Below the pieces are notes generated by a model that saw only the letters and a program-made list of their open reading frames with translations, did not search any database and was not told where the DNA came from. 64,000 nucleotides of DNA from CAVVVS01 sp963751355 (GTDB taxonomy: Bacteria; Bacteroidota; Ignavibacteria; Ignavibacteriales; Ignavibacteriaceae). Location: NCBI GenBank assembly GCA_963751355.1, contig CAVVVS010000105.1, positions 101,316-165,315 of the forward strand, read 5' to 3'. The translations under genes were made by a program, and so were the position numbers. Positions 27,165-36,964 of the stretch are shown here, in pieces; positions within the stretch are counted from its first letter, which is position 1, and every line of letters starts with the position of its first letter.

Positions 27165-29745
27165 CTTTAAATATTGTTCCATAATATTCATATCCAAAAA
27201 TGAAATTCGGATAGAAATATTTACCAAGTCGTATTTCAAGGTTAGTTCCGCTGTTACCGTCAGAAACATCTATATAATTAAATTTTGCTAATATCTTTAT
27301 GCCTGATTTAAATCTGTAGTATGCATCAAAAAGGCCCAACTGTGCAGTTAAACGAGTGCCAACCAGATAAGGAGAATATAGCACCTCGGCAGCATCCTTC
27401 TTGGAATAACCCAGCCTAATTTGGAACCTTTTCGGTTTATCGTATTTTAGAAATGCGTCGGCAGTTACATATTTATTACTCTTATCAAATGTTTCATTAC
27501 CAAATCCAATCCCCATGGTTAGGCTGTCCAAAAGGCGAAAATTAAGATTCCATTTTAGAATATTAAAATTTGTTTTTAAACTATCCGAGGCAAGTGTACT
27601 CCGTGAACCTTCTACTCCGATAGAAAGGAATTGAGTGAAACCTAAGTCAAACCTGATTCCCTCTGCATCATAACGAAAACCTAAATTGTCACTATAAAAC
27701 AATCCATAAGGAGATAGCAAGGCATAATTTGGAAATGACTTAATAAAACCTCTAAAGCCTGTTACTGGAAGCCAACTCAGTCTTTGATTCACCATTGCTA
27801 TCTGAGTAGTATCTAGGTTTGAATCAAGCAGGTTGTCATAAACATTTCTTGCTTTACCGTAATCATGCATTTTGGTGTAAGAATCACCAAGATATAAATT
27901 TGTCATAAAATCGTGCGGTTCTTTTTCGGCAAGGCTTTTAAATTCATTAAGAGCATTAACCGAATCACCCATCCAGTAATATACTTTCGCTCTTTGAAGA
28001 TCAATATCATAACTGTATTGCTGCGCAAGCAAGTTATTGTAAATATTTATTGCTTTATCATAGTTTTTGGCACATGCATTAACATCGGCATATTCTTTTT
28101 TGATAAGTCGATTTGGTTCTGCTTTCGCTAGATACTTATCATATAGGCTAAGTGCTTGATCACAATCTCCTTTAAGAGCTAGTTCCCGTGCTTGTTCAAG
28201 TATACCAAATAATTTTTCTTGCCCTGCTCTTAATTTTTGGAATTCGTAATCCGATTGGAGCTGAGATACATCCGGATTGGTTGAATCAATATTCATGGCT
28301 TGATCCAGGTATTTCCAGGCATTATCAAAATTTTGTTTTTGAATATTTAAGGAACCCATTGCAATAATGGCATCTAAATTTTGGGGATATTTTCTCAGGT
28401 AATTTTGAAGATAAGTGTTTGCCATGTCCAAATCGTGCCCCGTCCACACGGCCAATTGACCACGGAAGAATTGGTAATCAAGATTATTAGGATCTTTTCG
28501 TAAAAGGACATTCATTTTGGTAATAGCGGTTTGGAAATCATGATTCCAGGCAGAAACCTTTGCGTACCTGTAATTAACCTCATCATCATCCGGTTTGAAC
28601 TTCAGATAATTACCATAAACAACTAGGGCACTATCATAATCTTCAAGATTACTATAATATCCACCCAATTTTAAAACCACTTTTTTATCGGAAGGATCGG
28701 TTTTCAATTTAGCACTATATTCCTTTATTTGTTGAAGATAAAACTTCTGCCTGTGTTGCTTTATTTCATCCGATAACTGTTGAAATTCTTTTGTTGTATC
28801 AATTGATGTTTTTGATAAAATTTCCAATTGCTGATTAGCTTCTTCCAGCCTATTGGCTTTATACAAAGCTTTTAAGAGCTTCATTCTAACCAAGACATCG
28901 GATGGATGACGTCTTAATATTCTATAATATTTATCAATAGGATAAATGTAAGAGACGGGCATTCCATAATTATACCTCGAAGAGGTATCATTAACAGTGT
29001 AAATGTAGCCCTTTCCTTTTGCCTGGTTTAGACCGTCTAATGCTTCTTTAAAGTAAGGTTTAAGTGAAAGAGCATTTTCAAAAGCATCTATGGCAATTTT
29101 TCTTTTGCCAAGCCACATTGAAAAATAGCCAAACCTAGACCATAATCTTTGATCATTAGGATACTCTTGAGTATACTTTTTCAGAATAGGCCAGCCTTTG
29201 GCAATGTGATTATTTTTTGCGAGTATTTCCGAATACCTAATAATTTCATCCGGTGAAGCATGTGCTCTTGCTAAATACTGATCATACCACTGCTCTGCAA
29301 CCCCCCATTTCCCCAAATTTTTATAAGACTTTCCGATTGCAAGATAATTATCCGCCTTATTCGGGTTTATAGCAATTTCTCTTTTGTAGCCTTCAATTTC
29401 ATTATAAAGCAAAGTGTACCACTTTTGAGTAGTCCTGCTTAAGTTTTCATTAATTTGTTTATCATTCGGTGCAAGTTTTCTAGCAGAACGAAAATCATAA
29501 ACGGCTAATTCATATGCTTCTCTTTTTTCATAACATAAACCTCTGAGATTATAACCATCCGGCTGTTGAGGGCGTGCTGAAATGTAATTATTTAGAAGAC
29601 TAATCGCCTCACCATAGCGACCAGATTTCATTTCCTGAACAGCTTGATTTTTTATTATAATAGCAGGGGTTGTCTGCGCGTAAAGTAACGTAGAAAAATC
29701 GGCAATAATTAAAAGCGTAATGAAGAACTTTAATACTTTTAACAT
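27109..29745 (-). CDS. TPR/beta-barrel outer-membrane exopolysaccharide exporter, frameshifted near the end
   Basis: An 878-residue frame. A signal peptide ends at LLYAQ (residue 24). About a dozen tetratricopeptide repeats fill residues 30-650 (for example GYNLRGLCYEKREAYELAVY and VVYGNYLKFKPDDDEVNYRY). They are followed by a beta-barrel starting near residue 690. This is the architecture of PgaA and BcsC, which bind the nascent polymer in the periplasm and pass it through the outer membrane. The last 20 residues (YTILLKIFLHIVYL) are out of frame; the real barrel strands continue one frame back. A ribosome site AAAGGAACC precedes the ATG, 12 bases after the KaiC-like gene. Confidence 0.85.
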   Translation of the reverse strand: MLKVLKFFITLLIIADFSTLLYAQTTPAIIIKNQAVQEMKSGRYGEAISLLNNYISARPQQPDGYNLRGLCYEKREAYELAVYDFRSARKLAPNDKQINENLSRTTQKWYTLLYNEIEGYKREIAINPNKADNYLAIGKSYKNLGKWGVAEQWYDQYLARAHASPDEIIRYSEILAKNNHIAKGWPILKKYTQEYPNDQRLWSRFGYFSMWLGKRKIAIDAFENALSLKPYFKEALDGLNQAKGKGYIYTVNDTSSRYNYGMPVSYIYPIDKYYRILRRHPSDVLVRMKLLKALYKANRLEEANQQLEILSKTSIDTTKEFQQLSDEIKQHRQKFYLQQIKEYSAKLKTDPSDKKVVLKLGGYYSNLEDYDSALVVYGNYLKFKPDDDEVNYRYAKVSAWNHDFQTAITKMNVLLRKDPNNLDYQFFRGQLAVWTGHDLDMANTYLQNYLRKYPQNLDAIIAMGSLNIQKQNFDNAWKYLDQAMNIDSTNPDVSQLQSDYEFQKLRAGQEKLFGILEQARELALKGDCDQALSLYDKYLAKAEPNRLIKKEYADVNACAKNYDKAINIYNNLLAQQYSYDIDLQRAKVYYWMGDSVNALNEFKSLAEKEPHDFMTNLYLGDSYTKMHDYGKARNVYDNLLDSNLDTTQIAMVNQRLSWLPVTGFRGFIKSFPNYALLSPYGLFYSDNLGFRYDAEGIRFDLGFTQFLSIGVEGSRSTLASDSLKTNFNILKWNLNFRLLDSLTMGIGFGNETFDKSNKYVTADAFLKYDKPKRFQIRLGYSKKDAAEVLYSPYLVGTRLTAQLGLFDAYYRFKSGIKILAKFNYIDVSDGNSGTNLEIRLGKYFYPNFIFGYEYYGTIFKGNLVYTILLKIFLHIVYL

Positions 29746-29757
29746 GGTTCCTTTATT

Positions 29758-30999
29758 TTAATGAAATCCCAATTGATTTTTGGATTCTCGCTCATCGGTT
29801 AAAAGTTCTGTAAAAATATCCTCGGCTTTATGAATTCCCTCATTCATCTTTACCGTGTAGATTGAGATAAAGTTTACAACCCGCCTTAGATAGTTAGAGT
29901 CATTACCTGGCAAATTACTGCGAACTTTACTTATTAGGTGATTAACGCTATTTTGTTCTTCTTTAGTAACTAATACCACTACTTTGTTATCTGCAGTACA
30001 TATTTTATCTTTTCTATCTGTGGCAAGCCTTATCGCATTTTGAAGCTGGCTAAAAGTAAGCAATCCTTGTTGTTCGGCTAGTTTATCGAACCTGAAGGAT
30101 ACAATTGTAAAAACCTGACCGGTACTTTGGAACAAAGCAATTTGATTGTTTAAGATTAAATTAAAGTCATCCAAAGAATAAAAATTCGAAAATGAATAAT
30201 TTTCTCTTGGCAGTTCCATATCTGCCATCGTTTTATATTTAGATACAGAACCTCCTTGTACAGCACGATGTTTATTGGACGCAGGTTTGGAACGAAAATC
30301 AACACTTATTCCTTTGTAAGGTTCAATAAAATAATTTGCACTAAACTTACCCTCCGTATGACCAATGTTTGGAGTGATAATCATTTTTCCGCCTTCCACC
30401 CTGCTTTCTTCGGAATCTTCCTTCTCCAGGAAAATAACTGCGGTTGAATGAGATATTAAGGCATCGGCAATATCATTTGCTGCCGGAGTCACCGGTTCTC
30501 CTAAAATAAACAAACTAGTAATACCGGCATCTTCTATTTTCTCGGTGGTTTGTGAAAATACTTCATCTAATAAATGGACATCACTAAAACCAATAAATGG
30601 GGTTAACTCATCAAATACAATTTTGGAGGGTTGATACTGCTCAACAACAGTTGCAATATCGTTTAAATATTCAACCAAAAAGTCATCTGGATTACCAACA
30701 TCTTCAAGATCCGTGGGAGGGGCAACCCTTACGACTATAACTAAATTTTGGTTCATGTAATGTTGGAGATCGAAATCAATTGAGGCAGCTTGAATCATGA
30801 GGTCTTTCGGGCGCATACTTGTAAAATACAAACAGACTTCTTTTTGTCTAGCGCATTCCAAAGCATATTGTAAACTTAAAAGTGTTCTTCCTGATTTTCT
30901 AGATCCTAGAAGCATATAGGTTCCACCCCTATAAAATCCGCCCCAAGCTTCGTCAACTAGTTCCAAACCAGATGGTATTAATTGTACTTTTTGATTCAT
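29758..30999 (-). CDS. KaiC/RecA-like ATPase fused to degenerate GGDEF-like domain (BcsE-like architecture)
   Basis: A 413-residue cytoplasmic protein. Residues 1-235 are a RecA/KaiC-like ATPase, with WGGFYRGGTYMLLGSRKSGR at the P-loop, where the usual lysine is Arg38 (GSRKSGRT). A Walker B-like KIVFDELTPF is also visible. Residues 270-400 look like a diguanylate-cyclase fold (FTIVSFRFDKL, then ICTADNKVVVLV) in which the GGDEF loop is replaced by TADNK and no clear RxxD I-site is seen. A RecA-like domain plus dead GGDEF recalls BcsE, a c-di-GMP-binding activator of cellulose secretion. The analogy is my inference. It is first before the exporter in the operon. Confidence 0.7.
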   Translation of the reverse strand: MNQKVQLIPSGLELVDEAWGGFYRGGTYMLLGSRKSGRTLLSLQYALECARQKEVCLYFTSMRPKDLMIQAASIDFDLQHYMNQNLVIVVRVAPPTDLEDVGNPDDFLVEYLNDIATVVEQYQPSKIVFDELTPFIGFSDVHLLDEVFSQTTEKIEDAGITSLFILGEPVTPAANDIADALISHSTAVIFLEKEDSEESRVEGGKMIITPNIGHTEGKFSANYFIEPYKGISVDFRSKPASNKHRAVQGGSVSKYKTMADMELPRENYSFSNFYSLDDFNLILNNQIALFQSTGQVFTIVSFRFDKLAEQQGLLTFSQLQNAIRLATDRKDKICTADNKVVVLVTKEEQNSVNHLISKVRSNLPGNDSNYLRRVVNFISIYTVKMNEGIHKAEDIFTELLTDERESKNQLGFH

Positions 31000-31193
31000 A
31001 CTAACACTTCTTTCATATGGTGATCTAAATTATTTAATTTGAGATCTTTGATGTCCCTACCCTCTATTTAAAAGTTAAAATTAACTTAAATATCTAAAAG
31101 CTTCACCTTCCACTTTAAACATCTCAACCATGGTACTGTCCATTTTTTATGGGTATGCGAAACAGGAACTTTCAGTTTATCTCCGGTCATTTT

Positions 31194-31871
31194 TCAGTTG
31201 GAGTTTATTATGTATTTCCCTTTAAATTTTCCCTCAGGATGACTGAGATTTGGAGTAATAGTAATTTCGCCCTCGTTTTCAATATCTTCATTTTTTTGTA
31301 AAAAAATAATACCTGTTGATGATACTGCTAAAGAGTCTACAAATCTTTGGGTAATCTCGGTAGCAGGATCTCTTAAAATAAATAAATTTGTAAGGTCAAG
31401 TTTGTCAAAACACTTAATAGTTTTTTGATAAGTATGCATTAAATTAGTTAAATTTTCAAACTCTATGAAAGATGTCATTTCATCAAAAACAATCCTCGTT
31501 GGTAAGTATTCCTCTACTAAGTTTTTGATATCCTGGAAATAAGCCGCTAAAAATTCATCTCGATTTATGCTATTAAATATGCCTATAGGCGGTATTACCC
31601 TCACAATATTGATTAAATTTTGGTCAATATATTTTTGAATATCGAAATCAATTTTTGCACAATAATTTTTAACCTCCTTAACACTTACAGAGGTTAAATA
31701 TAGAATACTCTCATTTCTCTTTACACCTTCTCTTACAAATTGCAAAACAAATGACGTTTTTCCAGAATTATGTTGACCAACTAAGAGATAATTTCTGCCG
31801 GAATAGAAGCCTCCCCATTCTTTGTCAACAAGTGGAATTCCCGATAAAACTAATTGCGATTTATTTTTCAT
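31194..31871 (-). CDS. KaiC/RecA-like ATPase, short paralogue
   Basis: A 225-residue protein clearly paralogous to the following gene over its whole length: the same WGGFYSGRNYLL opening, FDEMTSF and the ending NLSHPEGKFKGKYI. Unlike the longer copy it keeps an intact P-loop lysine (GQHNSGKT, K38) and lacks the GGDEF-like domain. It is the first gene of the exopolysaccharide cluster. The pair looks like a duplication in which one copy kept nucleotide-binding residues and the other gained or kept a sensor domain. Soluble, with no signal peptide. Confidence 0.75.
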   Translation of the reverse strand: MKNKSQLVLSGIPLVDKEWGGFYSGRNYLLVGQHNSGKTSFVLQFVREGVKRNESILYLTSVSVKEVKNYCAKIDFDIQKYIDQNLINIVRVIPPIGIFNSINRDEFLAAYFQDIKNLVEEYLPTRIVFDEMTSFIEFENLTNLMHTYQKTIKCFDKLDLTNLFILRDPATEITQRFVDSLAVSSTGIIFLQKNEDIENEGEITITPNLSHPEGKFKGKYIINSN

Positions 31872-32431
31872 AATCTTATTATTTTGTTAATAAGGTTACA
31901 ATTATTATGCCGAGACTAAATACCTCAAAGTTTTTGGTTTTAAGAATAAACTTCTATTTTTTGAATTAAATAGAGACAAATTTTACTTAATGTATTATTA
32001 TGCTACACATCATTATAATAGAATTTTATAGAGATAAATCAAATTTTAGAGTATTATTTAATACTGTATATTAAACATTTAATCATTAGATATTCTGCAA
32101 AATAGTTTACGTGTTACTTCTAATGGATCATTGCCTGAGGAGACACTCAGTTAACCTATAGTTTAACCGCTCACTTTAGAAAAGTTGTAAAAAAGTAAAC
32201 TTCAAATTAGACACCCATAAAAAATCAGTCGAATCCGTATAATCATTGTTCTATTTTCAAAAAAGTATTGATTTTTTAACAAAAAAAATAGGTTTGAGGA
32301 TATAAAACTCAGACTCTAAACCAATCAAATCTAAAGATTAACTTTTGAATCAATCCTGGAAATATATTAAATAAGCAATCAAATAACTCGCATTTGATGA
32401 TATATTATGATATAGAGCATAGCGCAGTCAA
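31872..32431. other. Spacer upstream of the exopolysaccharide cluster
   Basis: 560 AT-rich non-coding bases separating the GH9 gene from the KaiC-like gene. A weak inverted repeat (GGTTTGAG paired with CTCA and AAACC, about 32291-32323) lies some 110 bases downstream of the GH9 stop and might end that transcript. Otherwise I see no ORF or conserved site. The promoter of the exopolysaccharide operon should be here. Confidence 0.45.
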
Positions 32432-33055
32432 TTACCGGAGTGACTGAGAATAATAACCGTATACAAATATTGCAGTCGCATTACCCGTGATTGTGGATTC
32501 ATTTGTGACGAAATTAAATCTATCATCATAATATTTAATTGTCTTCGTATCGAAGCGGGCATACTGTGAGTAATAAGATTTAATTTTGTATTGATCTATT
32601 ATGTTGACTGGAGCAGGTCCTCCCACCATTGCACCAGGCAAATACCCATTATGAAAATAAGCAACTTGAGAATGAATGTGCTTTGGAAATTCTGTACCAA
32701 TATTGTATATAAAACTTAAGCCCCATGGATTTCTACCAAGGACGTAATCTCTTTGGAACGTGGATAATGAATCAAACTGTGAACTGCCTGTCAATTTTTT
32801 ATATAGGATTCCCTGGAATGCAACTCCTAACAATGAGTTAGTCGTACCCCACGAATAAGGGAGTCCTTCTCTGAATATTGATGAATCCATTCTACTCACA
32901 AAGCTTTTTAAATTTTGATAGATGTATTTTTTAAAACGCGGGACAATTTCGGCAATCCGATAATCACTAAGAGCATTAATATTTCCCCAGCTCCACCAAA
33001 AATCTGATCCGGCACTATCGGCATAAGTTTCGGCATCCCGATAGATAACTTTCAT
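32432..33055 (-). pseudogene. GH9 cellulase, C-terminal part (frameshifted)
   Basis: A 207-codon frame holding the second half of a glycoside hydrolase family 9 catalytic domain. It has DAETYADSAGSDFWWSWGNI, the RNPWGLSFIYNIG motif, the active-site histidine region PKHIHSQVAYFHNG and the catalytic acid in VTNESTITGNA. Its apparent ATG at 33055 lies inside the upstream frame and would start mid-domain. A one-base excess in a GGG run (33037-33039) separates it from the N-terminal part. Correcting it gives one enzyme of about 551 residues reading SYLSDAETYADSAG across the junction. Confidence 0.85.
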
Positions 33056-34088
33056 CGTGTGTGGTTATGTATAATTCAATCGCTCCGAGAGCTAATTTTC
33101 CCCTAAATTTTTTATCTTGATAAAAACCAGATTCACTGCTGTCCACATCGGGTACTGAGTTTCGAATTGAATATAAATTTTCAGCGGCATCCAGGCACTG
33201 ACCAGCAAAATTATAAAGTTTGAATTTCTCCGACCAGATACGGGATGCCATAGACATTACTGCGGTAAACATACCGATTTGATTTTTACCAATACTAACA
33301 TAACCTGGACGATTATATTGCAAAGTATCTTTTCCCGGCATACGCCAACCTACATCATGATCTCTCAGATCTTGCACCTGAGTTATCAGTTTATATTTTG
33401 AATAATTACATCGCAGCATCCAATCAATGCCTATTTTGGCCTCTTCAAGAATATCAGGAGTTCCGTCATGATTATCGTCAAAAGCGAATTTTGAAGGATC
33501 AAACTCGTACGCGAACATCATAACATAAGTTGCATATGCTGTTGTTGACAGAAATTTAATGTAGTCTCCAGCATCATGCCAACCGCCAGTAGCATCAACA
33601 CCGCCGGTATGTGAAGGGTCTCCGATTAATCTAGTTACATCCGAAAGATGACAGGGTGCATGAAGATAAGGATGCGTCGGTCCGCAGCGTTGTTCTTTGA
33701 AAAAAAGTAAAAGTGAATCAACTACAGAATTATAAATAGATGAACCAATTTTAAATGAGCATGATTTTTCCCCATCTATAAGGAGTTCATATTTACCCGG
33801 TGTAATAAAATCCGAAAAATTAATTGTGTAACAGTAATTAAAATTTCCGTAAGAATATTTTTTTTCAGCTATCCTACCCGAGTATTGTATTCCGCCGGGA
33901 TCACTTAAAATAGAAAAAACTTCTTTCTGCAGAGGTTCTTTAGAGATTATTACTGCTGTTTTTAAATCGTTAGGAAGAAATCCTACTTGATTTAGACGGA
34001 TGAAAAAACTTTTACCGTGTTGAGCATAAATGTTAACAGAGCTCAACATAAGAGATAGAACGAAAAGATACCGGAATAATTTGTTCAT
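33015..34088 (-). pseudogene. GH9 cellulase, N-terminal part (frameshifted)
   Basis: A signal peptide (MNKLFRYLFVLSL, cleaved near IYAQ) is followed by an Ig-like CelD_N domain (RLNQVGFLPNDLKTAVI). The start of a GH9 (alpha/alpha)6 barrel follows, with the catalytic aspartates in GGWHDAGDYIKF. It ends prematurely at CRNLCR after a G run. I use the ATG at 34088; a TTG at 34097 also lies in frame. GH9 enzymes cut beta-1,4-glucans. Beside a polysaccharide synthase it may trim the exported polymer, or serve plant-polymer degradation. The break would inactivate it unless it is a sequence error. Confidence 0.85.
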
Positions 34089-34633
34089 CGATAACAATTC
34101 AAATTTTTATAAGATAATTTTTCGTACAAAATAAATTCAGCAATGAACATTCAATCGTACTGCCGGGGAAAATTCTCAAATCATTTTTACCATTAACTTT
34201 GAGACGAGTAAAAGTATAATGCTATATTTTGTCCACATTTCTGAGCTTGTTTAAAAGCTAATAATTGCATTGCAGTGAAACTATCTCAAAATGATTTCCA
34301 AATTAATAATCTGTGAATCGTATTCTAACCCGCATCATCGCTGTTCTATTTTGCCATAAATTACATTTCGAACAGTTTAAAAACCTTATAGTAGCACGGT
34401 CTGAAGTTCTTGGCTGCAAAATTTACCTTATTTTTTAAATATCCGTTTTTACTGCAGAAGAAGTAATTTCCTCGAAGGAAGTCCTCGGGATAACTGAGAA
34501 ATCTACTAAAATGCAAAATTTCTAACAATGTTTATCCGGTAGGAATAGAAAAGACAATGAGTAGAAAATGTAATGTTACAACCCAATATTTTGCATATTT
34601 TTATTACTTATATCTTAACACATTAAATATCAT
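34089..34633. other. Spacer between response regulator and GH9 gene
   Basis: 545 AT-rich bases without a supported gene. A small hairpin (TTCCT-CGA-AGGAA, about 34470-34482) precedes words like CTCGGGATAACTGAGAAATC. These resemble decayed intergenic repeats seen at 38445 and 44958. Promoter sequences for the GH9 gene should lie at its left end, but none is convincing. Confidence 0.4.
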
Positions 34634-35008
34634 CTATATCAAATTTTTAATCTTGCTGAGAAACAATTCCTTGTTAATAGGTTTGGTCATGTAATCATTT
34701 GCACCCTTACCAAGCGAAGTTTCCCTGTCGCCCTTAAGAGCATAAGCAGTTACCACGAGGATCGGCAATTTAACCAGTTTCAACTTTTCTCTTACTTCCG
34801 TAATAAAACGTAGCCCGTCGATTTCTCCGGGTAAATTTATATCAAGTACTACTAAATCAAAATTTTTACTCTGTACAGATTTTAAACCATCAAGTCCTCT
34901 GCCCACTGTATCAACATTATAATCGTCTCTTAAATAAATTTCAAAGATTAGCTGTGATTCGATATTATCTTCAACTACCAGAACATTTTTTTTTAAAGAA
35001 TTAACCAT
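34634..35008 (-). CDS. Stand-alone response regulator receiver
   Basis: A 124-residue single-domain receiver: acidic residues in VVEDNIESQLIF, phospho-acceptor aspartate in LVVLDINLPGEIDGL, threonine in VVTAYALKGD and lysine in MTKPI. It has no output domain. Its sequence is closely related to the receiver of the hybrid kinase at 18923 (both share ED-x-x-SQ, DIN-L-x-GE and VTAY-x-L-x-GD). It may therefore receive phosphate from the same partner or compete for it. It sits alone between the hydroxylase and the GH9 gene. Confidence 0.9.
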   Translation of the reverse strand: MVNSLKKNVLVVEDNIESQLIFEIYLRDDYNVDTVGRGLDGLKSVQSKNFDLVVLDINLPGEIDGLRFITEVREKLKLVKLPILVVTAYALKGDRETSLGKGANDYMTKPINKELFLSKIKNLI

Positions 35009-35061
35009 AAGTATTTAATATCATCTATGTGAATTATTTTTCAAAATCTTTTAATAACCAT

Positions 35062-35691
35062 CTACAATTTCTTTGTTTGGGGAAAATCAGTGCCAATTAC
35101 TTTATCCCAAACCGGTGAACTTACGCCGAATCCCTTCGTAGGATCTTGATAATGATGTCTCATATGATGCTTCTTCAACAATAGCCAGAATTTATTATGC
35201 ATGTTGTAATGATGTATAGCAAAATGAGTCATATCGTAAAAAAGATAACCGGTTAAGAATCCGATAAAAAACGGAAAGATTAATACCGGTCCAAGAGCGG
35301 ACAAAAATAAATAATAAAAAAGTACTGCAAGAGGTATGCTTACCGAGGGAGGCATAACTAATCGTCTCGAGTCATTCGGATAATCATGGTGAACACCGTG
35401 AAAGATAAAATGCAGCTTTTCGCCTATCTTTGATTTAAATTTGAAATGGAATATGAAACGATGAAGTGTGTACTCGGTAATTGTCCATATACTAATCCCA
35501 AGCAGAATAAGAGTTACAATATTTATAAAAGAGATATCAAGTTCCATAATAGATTTAAAAAGAAAATATGAAATCACCGGGAAATAAATAATAATTGGCA
35601 CAGCAGGATGCACTTTTGATAATGCTTCCATCAAATCACTCTTAAACATCCGAACTGTGGCATCTTCATTCGAAACAAAATTTTTTGCCAT
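35062..35691 (-). CDS. Fatty acid hydroxylase / sterol desaturase-family membrane protein
   Basis: A 209-residue membrane protein with four hydrophobic helices and the eight-histidine di-iron pattern: HRFIFHF, HGVHHDYPND, HFAIHHYN and HHMRHHYQDP. The family hydroxylates or desaturates lipids; the closest form is the fatty acid 2-hydroxylase group, which acts on sphingolipid or ornithine-lipid acyl chains. The substrate here is unknown. It follows the DLD-free spacer below the epimerase gene and is probably transcribed on its own. Length is typical for bacterial members. Confidence 0.85.
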   Translation of the reverse strand: MAKNFVSNEDATVRMFKSDLMEALSKVHPAVPIIIYFPVISYFLFKSIMELDISFINIVTLILLGISIWTITEYTLHRFIFHFKFKSKIGEKLHFIFHGVHHDYPNDSRRLVMPPSVSIPLAVLFYYLFLSALGPVLIFPFFIGFLTGYLFYDMTHFAIHHYNMHNKFWLLLKKHHMRHHYQDPTKGFGVSSPVWDKVIGTDFPQTKKL

Positions 35692-35804
35692 CTTCTTATC
35701 TCTCTTGTTTAATTTTAAGTTTCCCGTTTAATTTAATAATTAATTTATCAATAAGAAATTACTATTTTGTAGTGTGAATCATAATCATATAAAACTTTTT
35801 ATCA

Positions 35805-36947
35805 TCAAATTTTCTTTTTGACACCTACACCGGGCAATTCGTTTAAAGTTACCTTGCCGTCGATAATTTGAGTACCACTATAAACGTCATTACTAATAAG
35901 GAGAGCCCCGTCAAGATCCGCCCAATCGACCAAAGGTGAAAGCTGGGAAGCGGCGGAAATAGCACACGAAGTTTCAGTCATACATCCCAACATAACTTTC
36001 ATATTCAGTGCTCTGGCAAGTATTATCATTTTATATGCCTCCCGCAAACCGGTGCATTTCATTAATTTTATATTAATCCCTGTGTAGACATCTTTTACCT
36101 TCACTACATCGGAAAGTCTTTGAACTGCTTCATCTGCTATTGTGGGTAAAGGACTTTCTTGAGTGAGCCATGCCATATCATCTATCTGCTCTTTGGGCAT
36201 GGGTTGTTCAACAAATAACACATTGCGTTCATTTAACCAATTGATCATATCGAGTGCGAGATTTTTATCTTTCCATCCCTGGTTTACATCTACGGTAATG
36301 GGTTTACCGGAAACGGATCTAATAGTCTCAATCATTTCTTTATCATTATCTCTGCCTAGTTTTACTTTTAAGACTTTAAATTCATCCGCTTCCTTTACTT
36401 TTTGCCTAACAACATCCGGTTTATCAATTCCGATTGTAAATGAGGTAAAAGGTGTCTTTTCTCTTTCTAATCCCAAAACATTGTACCATGGCTGTCCCAA
36501 TAACTTCCCTACTAAATCGTGGAATGCAATATCAACAGAAGCTTTTGCTGCGGTATTGCCAGGTTCAATTTCATCAATATCCTTTAAGATTTCTTCCAGC
36601 CCAAAAACATTTTCATATTTCGAAAGATCAATTTTGGATAAAAACTCCATAACTGATTGATGCGATTCTCCCAGGTAAGGTGGCATAGACGCTTCACCAT
36701 ATCCGGTTATTCCTTCATATTCAATTTCTGTTAAAACAACAGGCGTAGTCGTTCTTGAATTTGCGGCTACCGTAAAAACATGTTTTAATTCCAACGTATA
36801 GGGTTTATATCTTAATTTTAATTTACCTGCCATATTTTTTCCGAGTAATTTATTATTAGTAAATATAGAAATATCACTTGCAGCGGCGAAAACTCCCGTG
36901 ACTATAAGGCTTGAATTCTTTAAGAAATCTCTCCTTTTCAGCATCAC
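35805..36947 (-). CDS. L-Ala-D/L-Glu epimerase-like (enolase superfamily), Tat-exported
   Basis: A 380-residue protein with a twin-arginine-type leader (KRRDFLKNSSLIVTG). The barrel of the muconate-lactonising subgroup follows: the KxK lysine pair in FKVLKVKLG, metal ligands in TVDVNQGW, VEQPMP and TIADEAVQ, and the second base lysine in KLMKCTGL. These match dipeptide epimerases that convert L-Ala-D-Glu to L-Ala-L-Glu during murein recycling. The gene lies 17 bases downstream of an NlpC/P60 gene, like Bacillus ykfB/ykfC. Export by Tat would place it in the periplasm, which is unusual for this enzyme. Confidence 0.83.
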   Translation of the reverse strand: MMLKRRDFLKNSSLIVTGVFAAASDISIFTNNKLLGKNMAGKLKLRYKPYTLELKHVFTVAANSRTTTPVVLTEIEYEGITGYGEASMPPYLGESHQSVMEFLSKIDLSKYENVFGLEEILKDIDEIEPGNTAAKASVDIAFHDLVGKLLGQPWYNVLGLEREKTPFTSFTIGIDKPDVVRQKVKEADEFKVLKVKLGRDNDKEMIETIRSVSGKPITVDVNQGWKDKNLALDMINWLNERNVLFVEQPMPKEQIDDMAWLTQESPLPTIADEAVQRLSDVVKVKDVYTGINIKLMKCTGLREAYKMIILARALNMKVMLGCMTETSCAISAASQLSPLVDWADLDGALLISNDVYSGTQIIDGKVTLNELPGVGVKKKI

Positions 36948-36964
36948 GCCCCCTTTTTAATAAC

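Noticed and set aside
31074..31193. Read-through past the TGA of the short KaiC-like gene (about 36 in-frame codons)
   Set aside because: The extension (MTGDKLKVPVSHTHKK) resembles neither the longer paralogue nor any domain, and nothing suggests TGA recoding.
36163..36660. Plus-strand 165-codon open frame
   Set aside because: Fully antisense to the well-supported epimerase gene; serine-rich composition is what the opposite strand predicts.
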